Source: F1-120-MAGs118 sp013360535
GTDB taxonomy: Bacteria > Planctomycetota > UBA1135 > GCA-002686595
Reading direction: 5' to 3'
NCBI GenBank assembly: GCA_026647215.1
Contig: JAPKHC010000040.1
Coordinates: forward strand, 1-59,129
Length of the DNA: 59,129 nt
The notes beneath the pieces are model-generated. The model did no database searches, had not been told where the DNA came from, and was given only the letters and a program-made list of their open reading frames with translations. The translations under genes were made by a program, and so were the position numbers. Every line of letters starts with the position of its first letter. Position 1 is the first letter of the stretch. Below, piece after piece: positions 33,561 through 42,399 of the stretch.

Positions 33561-33743
33561 CCCCGACTCCGCAAGTCGCCCCCCGCGCGGTTCAGGATTC
33601 TTTCCCCGCCCTCCCCCGGGGCCTTCCCTGCGGTGCGCATCGGCCCCGAGCGCCCCCAAACAGCTCGAGGCCGATCACCGCGAACGATGGCCGGCCCCGA
33701 GCCGATGGCGAGCGATGTCAGCGCCGCTGACCCGCCCGAGGGA

Positions 33744-34820
33744 TCACGGCTGGTAGGTCAGCTCAACCGCGTCCGACAGGTTCGTCGCCTTGCCAGCGGG
33801 CGGGTCCCTGAACCACGCCTGCAGCTGCGCCTTGTTGCCGGCGCTCCACGGATTGCCGAGCGCCGACGGGTTCGCGGCCTGGAAGGCGTTCCAGTCGAGC
33901 GAGAGCGAGCCGTCGCAACCGCCGACGGTGCCGCCCGAGGTCTGCGTCGAGGTGCGCTGCGTCGGCGCCTTGACGCACAGGAAGCTCGTCGCGTTCCAGG
34001 CCTGCGCCTGCTGGCCGTTGATCGAGTAGAAGATCAGGCCCGACTTCTGGCCCTCGACGTTGGCGACGGCGATGTTGCAGGCGTTCGCGGCGGTCACGCT
34101 CGGTTGCGCGCTCGCGGTGATCGACGCCACACAGCCGTTGGTCGTCGTGCCAGCGGTGCAGTACACGACGGGCGGCGGGGTGATGCCGCCGCCGACGGTC
34201 CAGTTGTCGAACAGCGCCGTCGTGCCCCAGCCCATCAGTCCGTAACCCGTGCCGAGGTTCGGAGCGATCGAGAGCACGCCGTCCTTGGTGTAGACCTGAT
34301 CGGCGGTGCCGTTGAAGTCCGTGTCGATCTCGACCTGGATCAGGTCGGGAGTGGGGAACGTGACCGTCATGCGGCCCGAGTCGAACGGAGCGATGAGCGT
34401 GCCGAAGCCGGTGCCGACGCCCGTCCACGCGCCCCAGCCCGTGGCGCTCGTGCGGTGGTAGATGCCGATGTTGGAGAAGCCCGGGGTGCCGGTGACCTGG
34501 TCCTGGATCTTGACCTGGATCGTGTCGGTGCCGCCGTAGCCGATCAGCACGCCGGAGAACTGGCTGCCGAGGTTCTGGCAGAACACGTCGAGCGTGACGG
34601 TGAACTGGTCGTAAGCGCCGCTGGCCGTGTTGTGCACGGCGATCTCGTTGGCGCCGGACGAGGTGTGCGCGCCTTGATTGTTGGTCACGGCCCACGCGCC
34701 GGTGACGACGGTCCAGTTGCTTCCAAGCGGACCGTCCGGGCGATTGAAGTCGTCCGACCACTGGGCCTGAGCCGGGCCGCACAGCGCGGCAGTGACGAGA
34801 AGAGCCATCCATTGCTTCAT
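33744..34820 (-). CDS. Secreted jelly-roll-like protein with C-terminal module (paralogue C)
   Basis: 358 residues; ATG at 34820 has a strong AGGAGG. MKQWMALLVTAALCGPAQAQ is the signal peptide. The beta sandwich carries WSDDFNRPDGPLGSNW, NNQGAHTSSGANEIAVHN, FSGVLIGYGG and DTDFNGTADQVY. The C-terminal module (VYCTAGTTTNGCVASITASA to ELTYQP) is nearly the same as in paralogue A, much closer than the two sandwiches are, even at DNA level. Function unknown, extracellular. Confidence 0.82.
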   Translation of the reverse strand: MKQWMALLVTAALCGPAQAQWSDDFNRPDGPLGSNWTVVTGAWAVTNNQGAHTSSGANEIAVHNTASGAYDQFTVTLDVFCQNLGSQFSGVLIGYGGTDTIQVKIQDQVTGTPGFSNIGIYHRTSATGWGAWTGVGTGFGTLIAPFDSGRMTVTFPTPDLIQVEIDTDFNGTADQVYTKDGVLSIAPNLGTGYGLMGWGTTALFDNWTVGGGITPPPVVYCTAGTTTNGCVASITASAQPSVTAANACNIAVANVEGQKSGLIFYSINGQQAQAWNATSFLCVKAPTQRTSTQTSGGTVGGCDGSLSLDWNAFQAANPSALGNPWSAGNKAQLQAWFRDPPAGKATNLSDAVELTYQP

Positions 34821-35037
34821 GAGAGACCTCCTGACTGGGAATTCAGATGCCCCGGCGCTCACGGTGCGTCGGGAGCTCGGGTCCGAGCCTAACGTGCCGA
34901 CACAATCCGTGGGGACTCCAAGCAAGTAAAGGTCTCGAAGGGCGGCTCGGGCCGGGGAATTTCCTCCGGGCCCCGCACCGGCCGGTTCCACCCGGCTCTG
35001 GCGGCACCGGGGTCCGGCGGCATGCTGGAAGGCCTCG

Positions 35038-35514
35038 ATGAAGCCTCGCAAGAACCGCTCTCCCAAGGCCCGTCCGTCCGCCGCCGCCAAGCCGCGGCTC
35101 CTCTCGGGTGGCAACCCGCAGGTCGCGAAGGCCGATGGCGACGCTCCGGTGCAGGAGTGGATCGCGGCGCTCTCCGGATGGCAGCGCGAGCGCGCGAAAC
35201 GCATCGACGCGCTCGTCACGCGCACCCTGCCGAACGTGAGCAAGTGCGTGCGCTGGAACTCGCCGCTCTACGGCGCGGAGGCCGGCACCTGGTTCCTCGG
35301 CCTGCACGTCTTCACGAAGTACCTCAAGCTCGCGTTCGTGAGCGGCGCTGCGCTCGAACCGCCGCCGCCCGGCGCGTCGAGGCAAGCGACCGTGCGCTAC
35401 CTCGACATCCGCGAAGGCGACGCTCTCGACGAGCTCCAGCTCACGTTGTGGGTGCAGCAGTCCAGCCGCCTTCCCGCCGAACGGCTGCGCGCGTCCAACA
35501 AGTCGAACACGTGA
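35038..35514 (+). CDS. DUF1801 (YdhG-like) protein
   Basis: 158 residues. After a basic, Lys/Ala/Pro-rich N-terminus (MKPRKNRSPKARPSAAAKPR), the DUF1801 fold is seen: VQEWIAALSGWQRERAKRID, VTRTLPNVSKCVRWNSPLYG, WFLGLHVFTKYLKLAFVSGA, VRYLDIREGDALDELQLTLW. These proteins have a TBP-like SufE/YdhG fold of unknown role in the cytoplasm. The basic N-terminus is unusual and might bind nucleic acid. Confidence 0.88.
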   Translation: MKPRKNRSPKARPSAAAKPRLLSGGNPQVAKADGDAPVQEWIAALSGWQRERAKRIDALVTRTLPNVSKCVRWNSPLYGAEAGTWFLGLHVFTKYLKLAFVSGAALEPPPPGASRQATVRYLDIREGDALDELQLTLWVQQSSRLPAERLRASNKSNT

Positions 35515-35537
35515 GGCGCGTCACGGATCGCACGAGC

Positions 35538-36185
35538 ATGAACACGAGAGCCAAGTCGAGGACGCTGCTCGCCGCGGCCTGCCTCACGCTCCCCGCGTGC
35601 ACGTCACCACGCCGCGAACTGTCCGCCGACGCCTGTTTTCCACCCACGTGGCCCGACGGCACTTGGCTCTACTCGCTCACGGCGCTCGACGGCGCCGAGC
35701 CCGTCGAGAAGGAACTCGCTTTCGACGGTTGGTACCACGAGCGACGCGCGCTCTCGCAGCTCGGCCCCGCGCCCTTTGGCGACGCCTACAACCAATACGT
35801 CTCCGATCACCGCAACAAGACGATCCTCTTCGCTCTCCCCGAAGGCATCGCGCTCGAACTCTTCGGGGTCCACGGCCACTGGGTCCACTACGACCCGCCG
35901 CTCCTGATCCTGCCCGCGCACGCCCGCCCCGGCGATCGCTGGAACTGGCACGGCCGGATGAGCGGGCGTTCGACCTCGCGCACGAGCACCCTCAGCGTCG
36001 AGTCGCTCGGCCGCGACGAATCGCGTACGCTGCTCCACGTCCGCGAGCAGCGCGACGACGGCACGCTCGTCGACCGCTGGTTCGCCCCCGAGCTCGGCCT
36101 CGTCGCCCTCAAGGAGCATCGCGCGGGCGAGGTCTCGCTCGAACTCACCCTCGTCGAGTTCACGCCGAAGGCGCGCGCGCCGTGA
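35538..36185 (+). CDS. Lipoprotein of unknown function
   Basis: 215 residues; MNTRAKSRTLLAAACLTLPA then CTS is a lipoprotein signal. The mature part is beta-rich (WPDGTWLYSLTALDG, FGVHGHWVHYDPPLLILP, GDRWNWHGRMSGRSTS, WFAPELGLVALKEHRAGEVS). The last phrase resembles proteins in which 'APGLGLVK' closes a beta sandwich measuring hydrolysed or titrated products, but I do not recognise a named family. It follows the DUF1801 gene by 23 nt. Confidence 0.7.
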   Translation: MNTRAKSRTLLAAACLTLPACTSPRRELSADACFPPTWPDGTWLYSLTALDGAEPVEKELAFDGWYHERRALSQLGPAPFGDAYNQYVSDHRNKTILFALPEGIALELFGVHGHWVHYDPPLLILPAHARPGDRWNWHGRMSGRSTSRTSTLSVESLGRDESRTLLHVREQRDDGTLVDRWFAPELGLVALKEHRAGEVSLELTLVEFTPKARAP

Positions 36186-36232
36186 TTGGCGAGCCCGCGC
36201 CGACCTGTCGAGCGCGCCGTAGGATCTTCTCC

Positions 36233-36544
36233 ATGACCAACCTGGCGGCCCTCGCGACGGCGCTCCCCGACACCGAACAAGGCCTCGCCTGCGCCGGTAC
36301 GTCGCTCGAGAGCCGCACGTTCCACGTCCGCCGCAAGACGTTCCTGTTCCTGTCGCCGACCCAAGCTCGCCTCAAGCTCGCCACGTCCGCCGCCGAGGCC
36401 CGCAAGCTCGGGATTCCCGTGGGCGCCAACGGCTGGGCCACCTTGCAGCTCGACGCCCTGCCGCCTGCGGCCGTGCTCAAGCGCTGGATCACCGAGAGCC
36501 ACTCGCTCGTCGTCCCCGCGCGCCCTCGCAAGAGCCGCAAGTAG
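36233..36544 (+). CDS. MmcQ/YjbR-family protein
   Basis: 103 residues. TFHVRRKTFLFLSPTQARLK, GANGWATLQLDALPP and LKRWITESHSLVVPARPRK fit the MmcQ/YjbR (DUF419/CyaY-like fold) family, small cytoplasmic proteins proposed to bind DNA. AGGA stands 10 nt ahead of ATG 36233. The gene follows the lipoprotein by 47 nt and precedes the tRNA-Arg on the opposite strand. Confidence 0.85.
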   Translation: MTNLAALATALPDTEQGLACAGTSLESRTFHVRRKTFLFLSPTQARLKLATSAAEARKLGIPVGANGWATLQLDALPPAAVLKRWITESHSLVVPARPRKSRK

Positions 36545-36587
36545 AGGAGCGCGCCTCGCCCAGCTCGCCTCCCCGCGTTCGAGCGGG

Positions 36588-36661
36588 TACGCCCGGGCAG
36601 AGTCGAACTGCCGACCTGCGGTTTAGGAAACCGCCGCTCTATCCTGCTGAGCTACGGGCGC
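36588..36661 (-). tRNA. tRNA-Arg (anticodon CCT)
   Basis: On the minus strand a 74-nt cloverleaf folds: acceptor GCGCCCG/CGGGCGT (first pair G-T), D arm GCTC...GAGC, anticodon arm GCGGT-TTCCTAA-ACCGC with anticodon CCT, variable loop AGGTC, T arm GGCAG-TTCGACT-CTGCC, discriminator A. The CCA end is not encoded (ACCC follows). It decodes AGG, rare in such a GC-rich coding style. Confidence 0.95.
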
Positions 36662-36715
36662 GCGTGGTGCGAGCAGGGTAGCGAGCGGGCGCGGTTCGGC
36701 CCAGTCCTCGAGGGC

Positions 36716-38391
36716 ATGAAGCGGGGCGAGAGGGAGCGCATGAGCGACGGATCGGTGCGGGTGGCGAGCCGCGGGAGCTGCGGGGCACGCTGGCGGGGCT
36801 GGGGGCTCGCGGTGCTGGTCGCGCTGCTGGGCGCGGGGCTGGCGCGAGCGCAGGACGACGACAAGGTCGTGCGCGTGTTCGTGTTCGCGGGACAGTCGAA
36901 CATGGTGGGCGCGGACTCGCGGGCGACGGACATCGCGAAGTTTCCGCCGTTTGCGGGGCTCGAGGACGCGAGGACAAGCGCCAGTCGGACGGGTGGACGG
37001 AGCTCGAGCCGGTCGACGGCATGGTCGGGCCGGAGCTGTGCTTCGCACGCGACGTCGCGAGGCAAGTGAAGGCGCCGATCGCGATCATCAAGGTGGCGGC
37101 GGGTGGCACGCACCTCGCCGGCGACTGGAACCCCGACGAGCCGCGTGGATTCAAGCTCTATCCGCTCGCGCTGCAGTGGGTGCGCGATGCGCTCTCCGGG
37201 CTCGACAAGCGCAAGGTGCGCTACCGGATCGAGGGCTTCCTGTGGCACCAAGGCGAGAACGACATGTTCGAGGACGGCGCAATGGAGAAATACGCCGCGA
37301 ATCTCGAGCGTTTCATCGCCTGCTGGCGGCGCGACCTCGGCGTGCCGGGACTGCGTTTCTACGTCGGCGAGCTGTGCACCAAGACCATCTGGGGCATGGA
37401 CCTGCGGCCGAGCATGTACAAGATCAGCGTGGCGCAGCGCGCGGTCGCCGATGCCGATCCGCTCGTCGACTACGTGCCGACGTCGCACGTCGGCGTCGAG
37501 ATCGGCGGCGATGGCGGCCTGCACTACCACTACGGCACGCTCGGCCAGCTCGAGCACGGCGCGAACTACGCGACGGCGTACTTGCGCAACATCGGCAAGG
37601 AACCCGCGCGCGAACGTCCGCTCAAGTCGTGGCCCTACGCGCCGAAGAGCAAGGTCACGCTGTTCGTGCTCGCCGGCCATCGCAACATGGAGGGAGAGCG
37701 CGCGTTCGTGCAGGATCTCGAGAAGGGCAAGCGGAGCGCGCTGCGTCGCGACAATGCCGGCATCGCGTTCCGCTTCAGCCTCGGCGGCGGTTACCTCGTC
37801 TCGAACGGTTGGGAGCCGCTCGGCCCCGCGGGCCTGTACGACACGTTCGGGCCGGAACTCTCTTTCGGCGCGAAGCTCGCGAACAAGCGCGACAACGTCG
37901 CCCTCGCGAAGTGGACGCACAGCGGCACGCAGATCGTCGACTGGACACCGCAAGGCAGCGAATCCGTGTCGCGCAACGTCTACCCGCAGTTCCTCGAGTT
38001 CGTGCGCGGCGCGCTCGCCGACCTGCGCGAGCGTGGCCACGAGGTCGAGCTCGGCGGCATCCTCTACCACCTCGGCGAGAACGACATGTCCTTCGGCCCG
38101 TTCCGCCGTCAGGCGATCGGCTGGCTCGAGTCGTTCGTGACGCAGAGTCGCAAGGATCTCGAACTGCCCGAGCTCGACTGGTACGTGAGCCAACAACGGC
38201 CGACGGACGAGAAGAGCGTCAACGAGATCGACGTGACGGCAGAGCTCGCGAAGCTCGCCGCGCGCGACCCGCACCTGATCCATCTGAAGCTGTTCGACCT
38301 GCCTGGGCAGGAAGAACAGCTCGTGCTGACGACGCCGGGCATCGTGGCGCTCGGCGACGCGCTGGCGGACGCGGTGCTGAAGCGGCGCTGA
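36716..38391 (+). pseudogene. Secreted tandem SGNH (SASA) esterase with frameshift
   Basis: Two frames make one protein: frame 2 (36716 to about 36975) encodes a signal (GWGLAVLVALLGAGLARAQ) and the first catalytic block VFVFAGQSNMVGADS; frame 1 continues with KRQSDGWTELEPVDGMVGPE to the stop at 38391. Adding one G in the short G run near 36970-36973 (EDAR then DKRQSDG) restores a ~558-residue protein. It contains two carbohydrate-esterase SGNH domains: the first has GQSNM, WHQGEND and HYHYG; the second has GHRNM instead of GQSNM with YHLGENDM, so its nucleophile is lost. A sequencing error and a real inactivation cannot be distinguished here. Confidence 0.75.
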
Positions 38392-38406
38392 AGCGCGCGC
38401 GACGCG

Positions 38407-38637
38407 TCAACTTCCGGGCTCGAGCGAAGCTGGGTAACCCTCGGCGGCGAGCGCCGCGAGCAGTGCCTCGGCAGGTGCGCTCGGAAGTTCGTGGCGCACG
38501 AGCGCAGTTCGCTCGCGCAAGCGGACATCGACGGAATGGACGCCGGGCAGCGCGCGGAGGGCGTTCTCGACGTGGCGGACGCAGGAGCCGCAGGTCATGC
38601 CTTCGACCTGCAGGGCGGTGGTGTGGAGAGGGTTCAT
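38407..38637 (-). CDS. Heavy-metal-associated (HMA) copper chaperone, CopZ-like
   Basis: 76 residues from ATG 38637 (AAGGAA upstream). ALQVEGMTCGSCVRHVENAL contains the copper-binding MTCGSC loop (Cys16, Cys19) of HMA domains, and the beta-alpha-beta order of CopZ/Atx1 follows. It would deliver Cu(I) to the CopA ATPase encoded divergently 146 nt away. It ends 15 nt from the convergent esterase gene. Confidence 0.9.
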   Translation of the reverse strand: MNPLHTTALQVEGMTCGSCVRHVENALRALPGVHSVDVRLRERTALVRHELPSAPAEALLAALAAEGYPASLEPGS

Positions 38638-38715
38638 GGGTTCCTTGGGCTGTGTCGGGCGACGAACCACTCGTCGCGCCGGATGCAGACGCAGCGGAGG
38701 CGCGGGGACTACACC

Positions 38716-38741
38716 CGTAAGGGACGCGGGGGCGCGGCGTC
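38716..38741 (+). promoter_or_regulatory. ECF-type promoter candidate upstream of copA
   Basis: CGTAAGG (38716-38722) is followed after exactly 15 nt by CGTC (38738-38741), 42 nt before the copA ATG. The layout, a -35-like block, a 15-nt spacer and a CGTC -10, is that of ECF sigma promoters. The same pattern with the same spacing precedes the gene at 41761. Other CGTAAGG copies found in coding sequence lack CGTC at that spacing. Confidence 0.55.
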
Positions 38742-38783
38742 AGCGGGTTCGAGACTGCTCCGCAACCCGAGACGAGACGCCCG

Positions 38784-41060
38784 ATGAACACCCCCACCGC
38801 CGCCCCGCGAACCCTGGAACCGACCCGCACGGTCGAGCTCGAGCTCGCCGGCCTGACCTGTGCCGCCTGCGTGGCGCGCGTCGACCGGGCGCTGCGCGCG
38901 GTGCCGGGCGTGAGCGACGCAATCGTGAACCTCGTCACCCAGCGCGCGACGGTGACGGTCGAGCGCGGTCGCGCCCAACGGGAGGAGCTCGCCCAAGCGG
39001 TACGGCGGGCCGGGTATTCGGTGATCGGGAGCGAAGCGACTTCCGAGTCCGCACGCGAGCGCCTCGAGCGCTCGGAACGCGCGGAACTGGTGCACGCCGT
39101 CCAGCTCGCCGGCCTGCTCACCGTGCCGCTGCTCGCGCTGGCGATGTCGCACGGCGCGTGGAGCTGGAGCGAGAGCGAGGCCGGGCGCTGGGCGCAGCTC
39201 GCGCTGGCGACGCCGGTGGTGTTCGGCCCGGGAGCGCGCTTCCTGCGCGCCGCGTGGGGCGCGGCGAGGCACCGCACCGCGGACATGAACACGCTGGTCG
39301 CGATCGGAGCGCTGGCGGCCTGGGGGTATTCGCTCGTGGCGCTGGCACTACCGGGGTTGTTCCCCCACTCCGAACACGGCGTGCAGCCGCACCTGTATTT
39401 CGAGGCGGCGGCGACGATCGTCACGTTCGTGCTGCTCGGCAAGCTGCTCGAGGCACGCGCGCGGCGGCAGCTGGGCAGCGCGGTGCGCGGGTTGCACGCG
39501 CTCGTGCCGACGACGGCGTTGCGGCGCGAAGGTGCGCGGGAGTTCGAGGTCGCGGTCGCGGAGCTCGAGCCGGGCGACGAGGTGCTCGTGCGGCCCGGCG
39601 AGCGCATTCCGAGTGACGGAGCAGTGGTTTCCGGCGCTTCCGCCGTCGATGAGTCGCTCCTGAGCGGCGAGAGCCTGCCGGTCGAGAAGCGGGTGGGAAA
39701 CGCAGTGACCGGGGGCACGCTCAACCAGTCGGGAGCGCTCGTCGTGCGAATCGTGCGCACCGGGGCCGACACGGCGCTCGCGCGAATCGCCGCCGCCGTC
39801 GAGGCCGCACAGGGTTCGCGCGCTCCGATCGCGCGGCTCGCGGACCGCATCAGCGCGGTGTTCGTGCCGGTGGTGCTCGCCATCGCGGCGCTGACGGCAC
39901 TCGCGTGGTTCTTGGTTCAACCGGATGGAGACGGTCTGGCGAAGGCGCTCGAACGCGCCGTGGCCGTGCTCGTGATCGCTTGCCCGTGCGCTCTCGGACT
40001 CGCGACGCCGGCCGCGGTGGCGGTCGGAACCGGGCGCGCTGCGGAACTTGGAATCCTGTTCAAGGGCGGCGCGGTCCTCGAGGCTGCGGCGAGCGTCGAC
40101 ACGGTGTTTCTCGACAAGACCGGCACGCTCACGCTCGGCAAGCCGGAGCTGGTCGACACGTTCGCGCTCGCGTCCGTCGACGAGGTCAACCTGCTGCGTC
40201 GGCTCGCGGCGGTCGAGCGCGCGAGCGAGCACCCGCTGGCACGCGCCATCGTCGAGGGTGCGCGTGCGCGCGGAGTCGCCGACGCCGGGTGCACGGAATT
40301 CGTGTCCGTGCCCGGGCGGGGCGTCGAGGGCACGAGCGAAGGCGTGCGGGTGCGCGCGGGAACCGCGGCTTGGCTCGCCGAGGCGGGAATCGACACGTCG
40401 GAACTCTCGGAGCTCGCGGCGGAGCTCGCCGGGCGCGGCCGCACGCCGGTGTTCGTGGCCTTCGATGCACGCCTCGCGGGGCTAGTGACGCTGGCCGATC
40501 GGCCCGCTCCGCAGGCGCGAGCGGCCGTGGTGGCGCTGCGCGAGAACGGACTCCGCGTGGTGATGCTCACCGGTGACCGGCGTGGCACGGCGACGGCGAT
40601 TGCGGCGGAAATCGGGCTCGAACATGCACGAGCCGAGCTGCTCCCCGAGGACAAGGCCCGGCTCGTCGCCGAGGAAAAGGCGCGCGGGCGGCGCGTGGCG
40701 ATGGTCGGCGACGGCGTGAACGACGCGCCGGCACTGGCGCTCGCCGATGTCGGCATCGCCATCGGCGGCGGCGCCGGCGTTGCGGAAGCGGCGGCGGATG
40801 TGACCCTCTTGCGCGGCGGCATCGCGGCACTGCCACAGGCGCTCGGGCTCGCGCGCGCGACGATGGCGACGATCCGCCGCAACCTCGGCTGGGCGTTCGC
40901 GTACAACGTGCTCGGCATCCCGGTCGCGGCCGGAGTGTTCACGCACTGGACAGGCTGGACGCTCTCGCCGATGCTCGCGAGCGCGGCGATGTCGCTGTCG
41001 AGCGTCTCGGTGCTGGCGAGCTCGCTCGCGCTGCGTCGCTTCGGACGGACGAGGAACTAG
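38784..41060 (+). CDS. copA: Cu(I)-exporting P1B-type ATPase
   Basis: 758 residues. One N-terminal HMA domain (LTCAACVARVDRAL, Cys26/Cys29) is followed by the P1B core: actuator loop DESLLSGESLPVEK, membrane metal site ACPCALGLATP, phosphorylation site FLDKTGTLT, nucleotide-binding SEHPLARAIV, and hinge GDGVNDAPALALADVG. The CPC motif and the C-terminal MxxSS stretch (AAMSLSSVSVL) mark the Cu(I)/Ag(I) class. It pumps copper from the cytoplasm. The sigma factor gene starts 8 nt after its stop. Confidence 0.96.
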   Translation: MNTPTAAPRTLEPTRTVELELAGLTCAACVARVDRALRAVPGVSDAIVNLVTQRATVTVERGRAQREELAQAVRRAGYSVIGSEATSESARERLERSERAELVHAVQLAGLLTVPLLALAMSHGAWSWSESEAGRWAQLALATPVVFGPGARFLRAAWGAARHRTADMNTLVAIGALAAWGYSLVALALPGLFPHSEHGVQPHLYFEAAATIVTFVLLGKLLEARARRQLGSAVRGLHALVPTTALRREGAREFEVAVAELEPGDEVLVRPGERIPSDGAVVSGASAVDESLLSGESLPVEKRVGNAVTGGTLNQSGALVVRIVRTGADTALARIAAAVEAAQGSRAPIARLADRISAVFVPVVLAIAALTALAWFLVQPDGDGLAKALERAVAVLVIACPCALGLATPAAVAVGTGRAAELGILFKGGAVLEAAASVDTVFLDKTGTLTLGKPELVDTFALASVDEVNLLRRLAAVERASEHPLARAIVEGARARGVADAGCTEFVSVPGRGVEGTSEGVRVRAGTAAWLAEAGIDTSELSELAAELAGRGRTPVFVAFDARLAGLVTLADRPAPQARAAVVALRENGLRVVMLTGDRRGTATAIAAEIGLEHARAELLPEDKARLVAEEKARGRRVAMVGDGVNDAPALALADVGIAIGGGAGVAEAAADVTLLRGGIAALPQALGLARATMATIRRNLGWAFAYNVLGIPVAAGVFTHWTGWTLSPMLASAAMSLSSVSVLASSLALRRFGRTRN

Positions 41061-41068
41061 GAGAGGAC

Positions 41069-41665
41069 ATGGACCACGGCCACGGATGCGGCGGCGGGAA
41101 GGCGAAGCAGGATCCGCACGCGCGCGAGATTCCGACCGCACCGGTGCTCGAGGCGCTGGTCGCCAACCACCGCGAGTTCCTGGCCTTTCTCGAGCGCCGC
41201 GTCGGAGACCGGGCGCTGGCCGAGGACCTGCTGCAGGAGGCCTTCGTGCGCAGCATCGACCGGCTGGGTGAGCTGCGCGAGGACGAGTCGGCGCGCGCGT
41301 GGTTCTTTCGCACGCTGCGCAACGCCGTGACGGACCATTTCCGTCGGCGCGCGGCGGCGGATCGGCGGCTGGAGACGTTGGCGGCGGAGCTCGACCCGGA
41401 CGGGGCGGCGCCGGAAGAACTCGACCGCGTCGTGTGCGCCTGCGTCGGGCGCATCGCGGGCACGCTCAAGCCGGAGTACGCCCAGGCTCTGAAACGGATC
41501 GAACTCGAGGGCCTTCCGGTGGTCGAGTTCGCGCGCGAGGTAGGCATCAGCGAGAGCAACGCGGGCGTGCGCGTGTACCGCGCGCGCGAGGCGCTGCGGC
41601 GCGAGGTGTCGCGCTCCTGCGGCACGTGCGCGGAGCACGGCTGTTTCGACTGCACTTGCGCGTAA
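41069..41665 (+). CDS. CorE-like ECF sigma factor with CxC and cysteine-rich tail
   Basis: 198 residues; GAGAGG precedes the ATG. Sigma region 2 (residues ~30-95: FLAFLERRVGDRALAEDLLQ, SARAWFFRTLRNAVTDHFRR) and region 4 (~135-180: LEGLPVVEFAREVGISESNA) are clear. Two extra features match the copper-responsive CorE/ECF44 group described in Myxococcus: a CxC pair (Cys123, Cys125) in the linker between regions 2 and 4, and a cysteine-rich tail SCGTCAEHGCFDCTC (Cys184, 187, 192, 195, 197). The N-terminus MDHGHGCGGG adds further ligands. No anti-sigma factor is nearby, fitting direct metal sensing. It lies in an operon behind copA. Confidence 0.88.
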   Translation: MDHGHGCGGGKAKQDPHAREIPTAPVLEALVANHREFLAFLERRVGDRALAEDLLQEAFVRSIDRLGELREDESARAWFFRTLRNAVTDHFRRRAAADRRLETLAAELDPDGAAPEELDRVVCACVGRIAGTLKPEYAQALKRIELEGLPVVEFAREVGISESNAGVRVYRAREALRREVSRSCGTCAEHGCFDCTCA

Positions 41666-41686
41666 GGATCCGGCGGCGGCTGCGTC
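41661..41686 (+). promoter_or_regulatory. ECF-type promoter candidate upstream of the CPxxGK-TolC-oxidase operon
   Basis: CGTAAGG (41661-41667) overlaps the sigma-factor stop codon and is followed after 15 nt by CGTC (41683-41686), matching the copA element in both sequence and spacing. It is 74 nt upstream of ATG 41761. A second internal start of transcription would let the downstream three genes respond together with copA. Confidence 0.55.
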
Positions 41687-41760
41687 TTGGGGAGTGAGCC
41701 GACGGGGCTGGGCAGGTCGCCCGGCCCGGCGAAGCGGCTCGCACGAACCCGAGGCCCGCC

Positions 41761-42387
41761 ATGTTTCCGATCCTGATCGCCGCCGCGCTGCTCGCGGCCC
41801 CCTACACCGTCCACGTCTCCCTTTCCGTCGCCCGCACCGACGCCCCGGTCGCCGCCGCGCAGGCCGAAGCGGTGCGCGTGCCTGTCCAGCCGAACGCGAC
41901 CTGCCCGATCATGGGCAAGCCGATCTCGCTCAAGCTCTTCACGGACACCGAGCACGGCCGCATCTGGGTCTGCTGCAAGGGCTGCATCGCCGACATCCAC
42001 GACGATGTCGCACTCGCCTACCGCACGGCTTACCCGACGACGAGCGAGGTGCGCGCCGAAACCTGCCCGGTCACGGGCAAGACGCTGCGAGAGGACTCGC
42101 CGTTCGTCGAGCTGCAGGGGCTGCGCTTCCGAGTGATCGATGCCGCCGCAGCGAAGCGTGCCGTGCAGCACTCGCAGGTCACGCTCGCTCGAGTGCGCGA
42201 GCCGAAGCTCGTCGACGTCGGCAACAGCGTCTGCCCCATCGACGGCAAGCCGGTCGTCGCCAACGCGTTTGCCGTGATCGACGGGCGCATCGTGCACCTG
42301 TCGTCGCCGCGCCACGTCGAAGAACTCGGGCATGACCCCAAGCAGGCGCTCGCCAAGGCCCTCGAAAGTGCGGGCAAGGCCCGCTGA
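41761..42387 (+). CDS. Secreted triple CPxxGK-repeat protein (putative metal binder)
   Basis: 208 residues with a hydrophobic N-terminus (MFPILIAAALLAAPYTVHVS). Three repeats each begin with a CP-GK motif: CPIMGKP (Cys48), CPVTGKT (Cys102), CPIDGKP (Cys158). The first also has VCCKGC (71-75), giving a cysteine-rich YHS/TRASH-like site that the other two lost. The arrangement suggests a periplasmic copper-binding or sensing protein. It starts the second copper operon, and the TolC-family gene follows after 12 nt. No named family is assigned. Confidence 0.75.
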   Translation: MFPILIAAALLAAPYTVHVSLSVARTDAPVAAAQAEAVRVPVQPNATCPIMGKPISLKLFTDTEHGRIWVCCKGCIADIHDDVALAYRTAYPTTSEVRAETCPVTGKTLREDSPFVELQGLRFRVIDAAAAKRAVQHSQVTLARVREPKLVDVGNSVCPIDGKPVVANAFAVIDGRIVHLSSPRHVEELGHDPKQALAKALESAGKAR

Positions 42388-42399
42388 AGCGAGCGAGCC

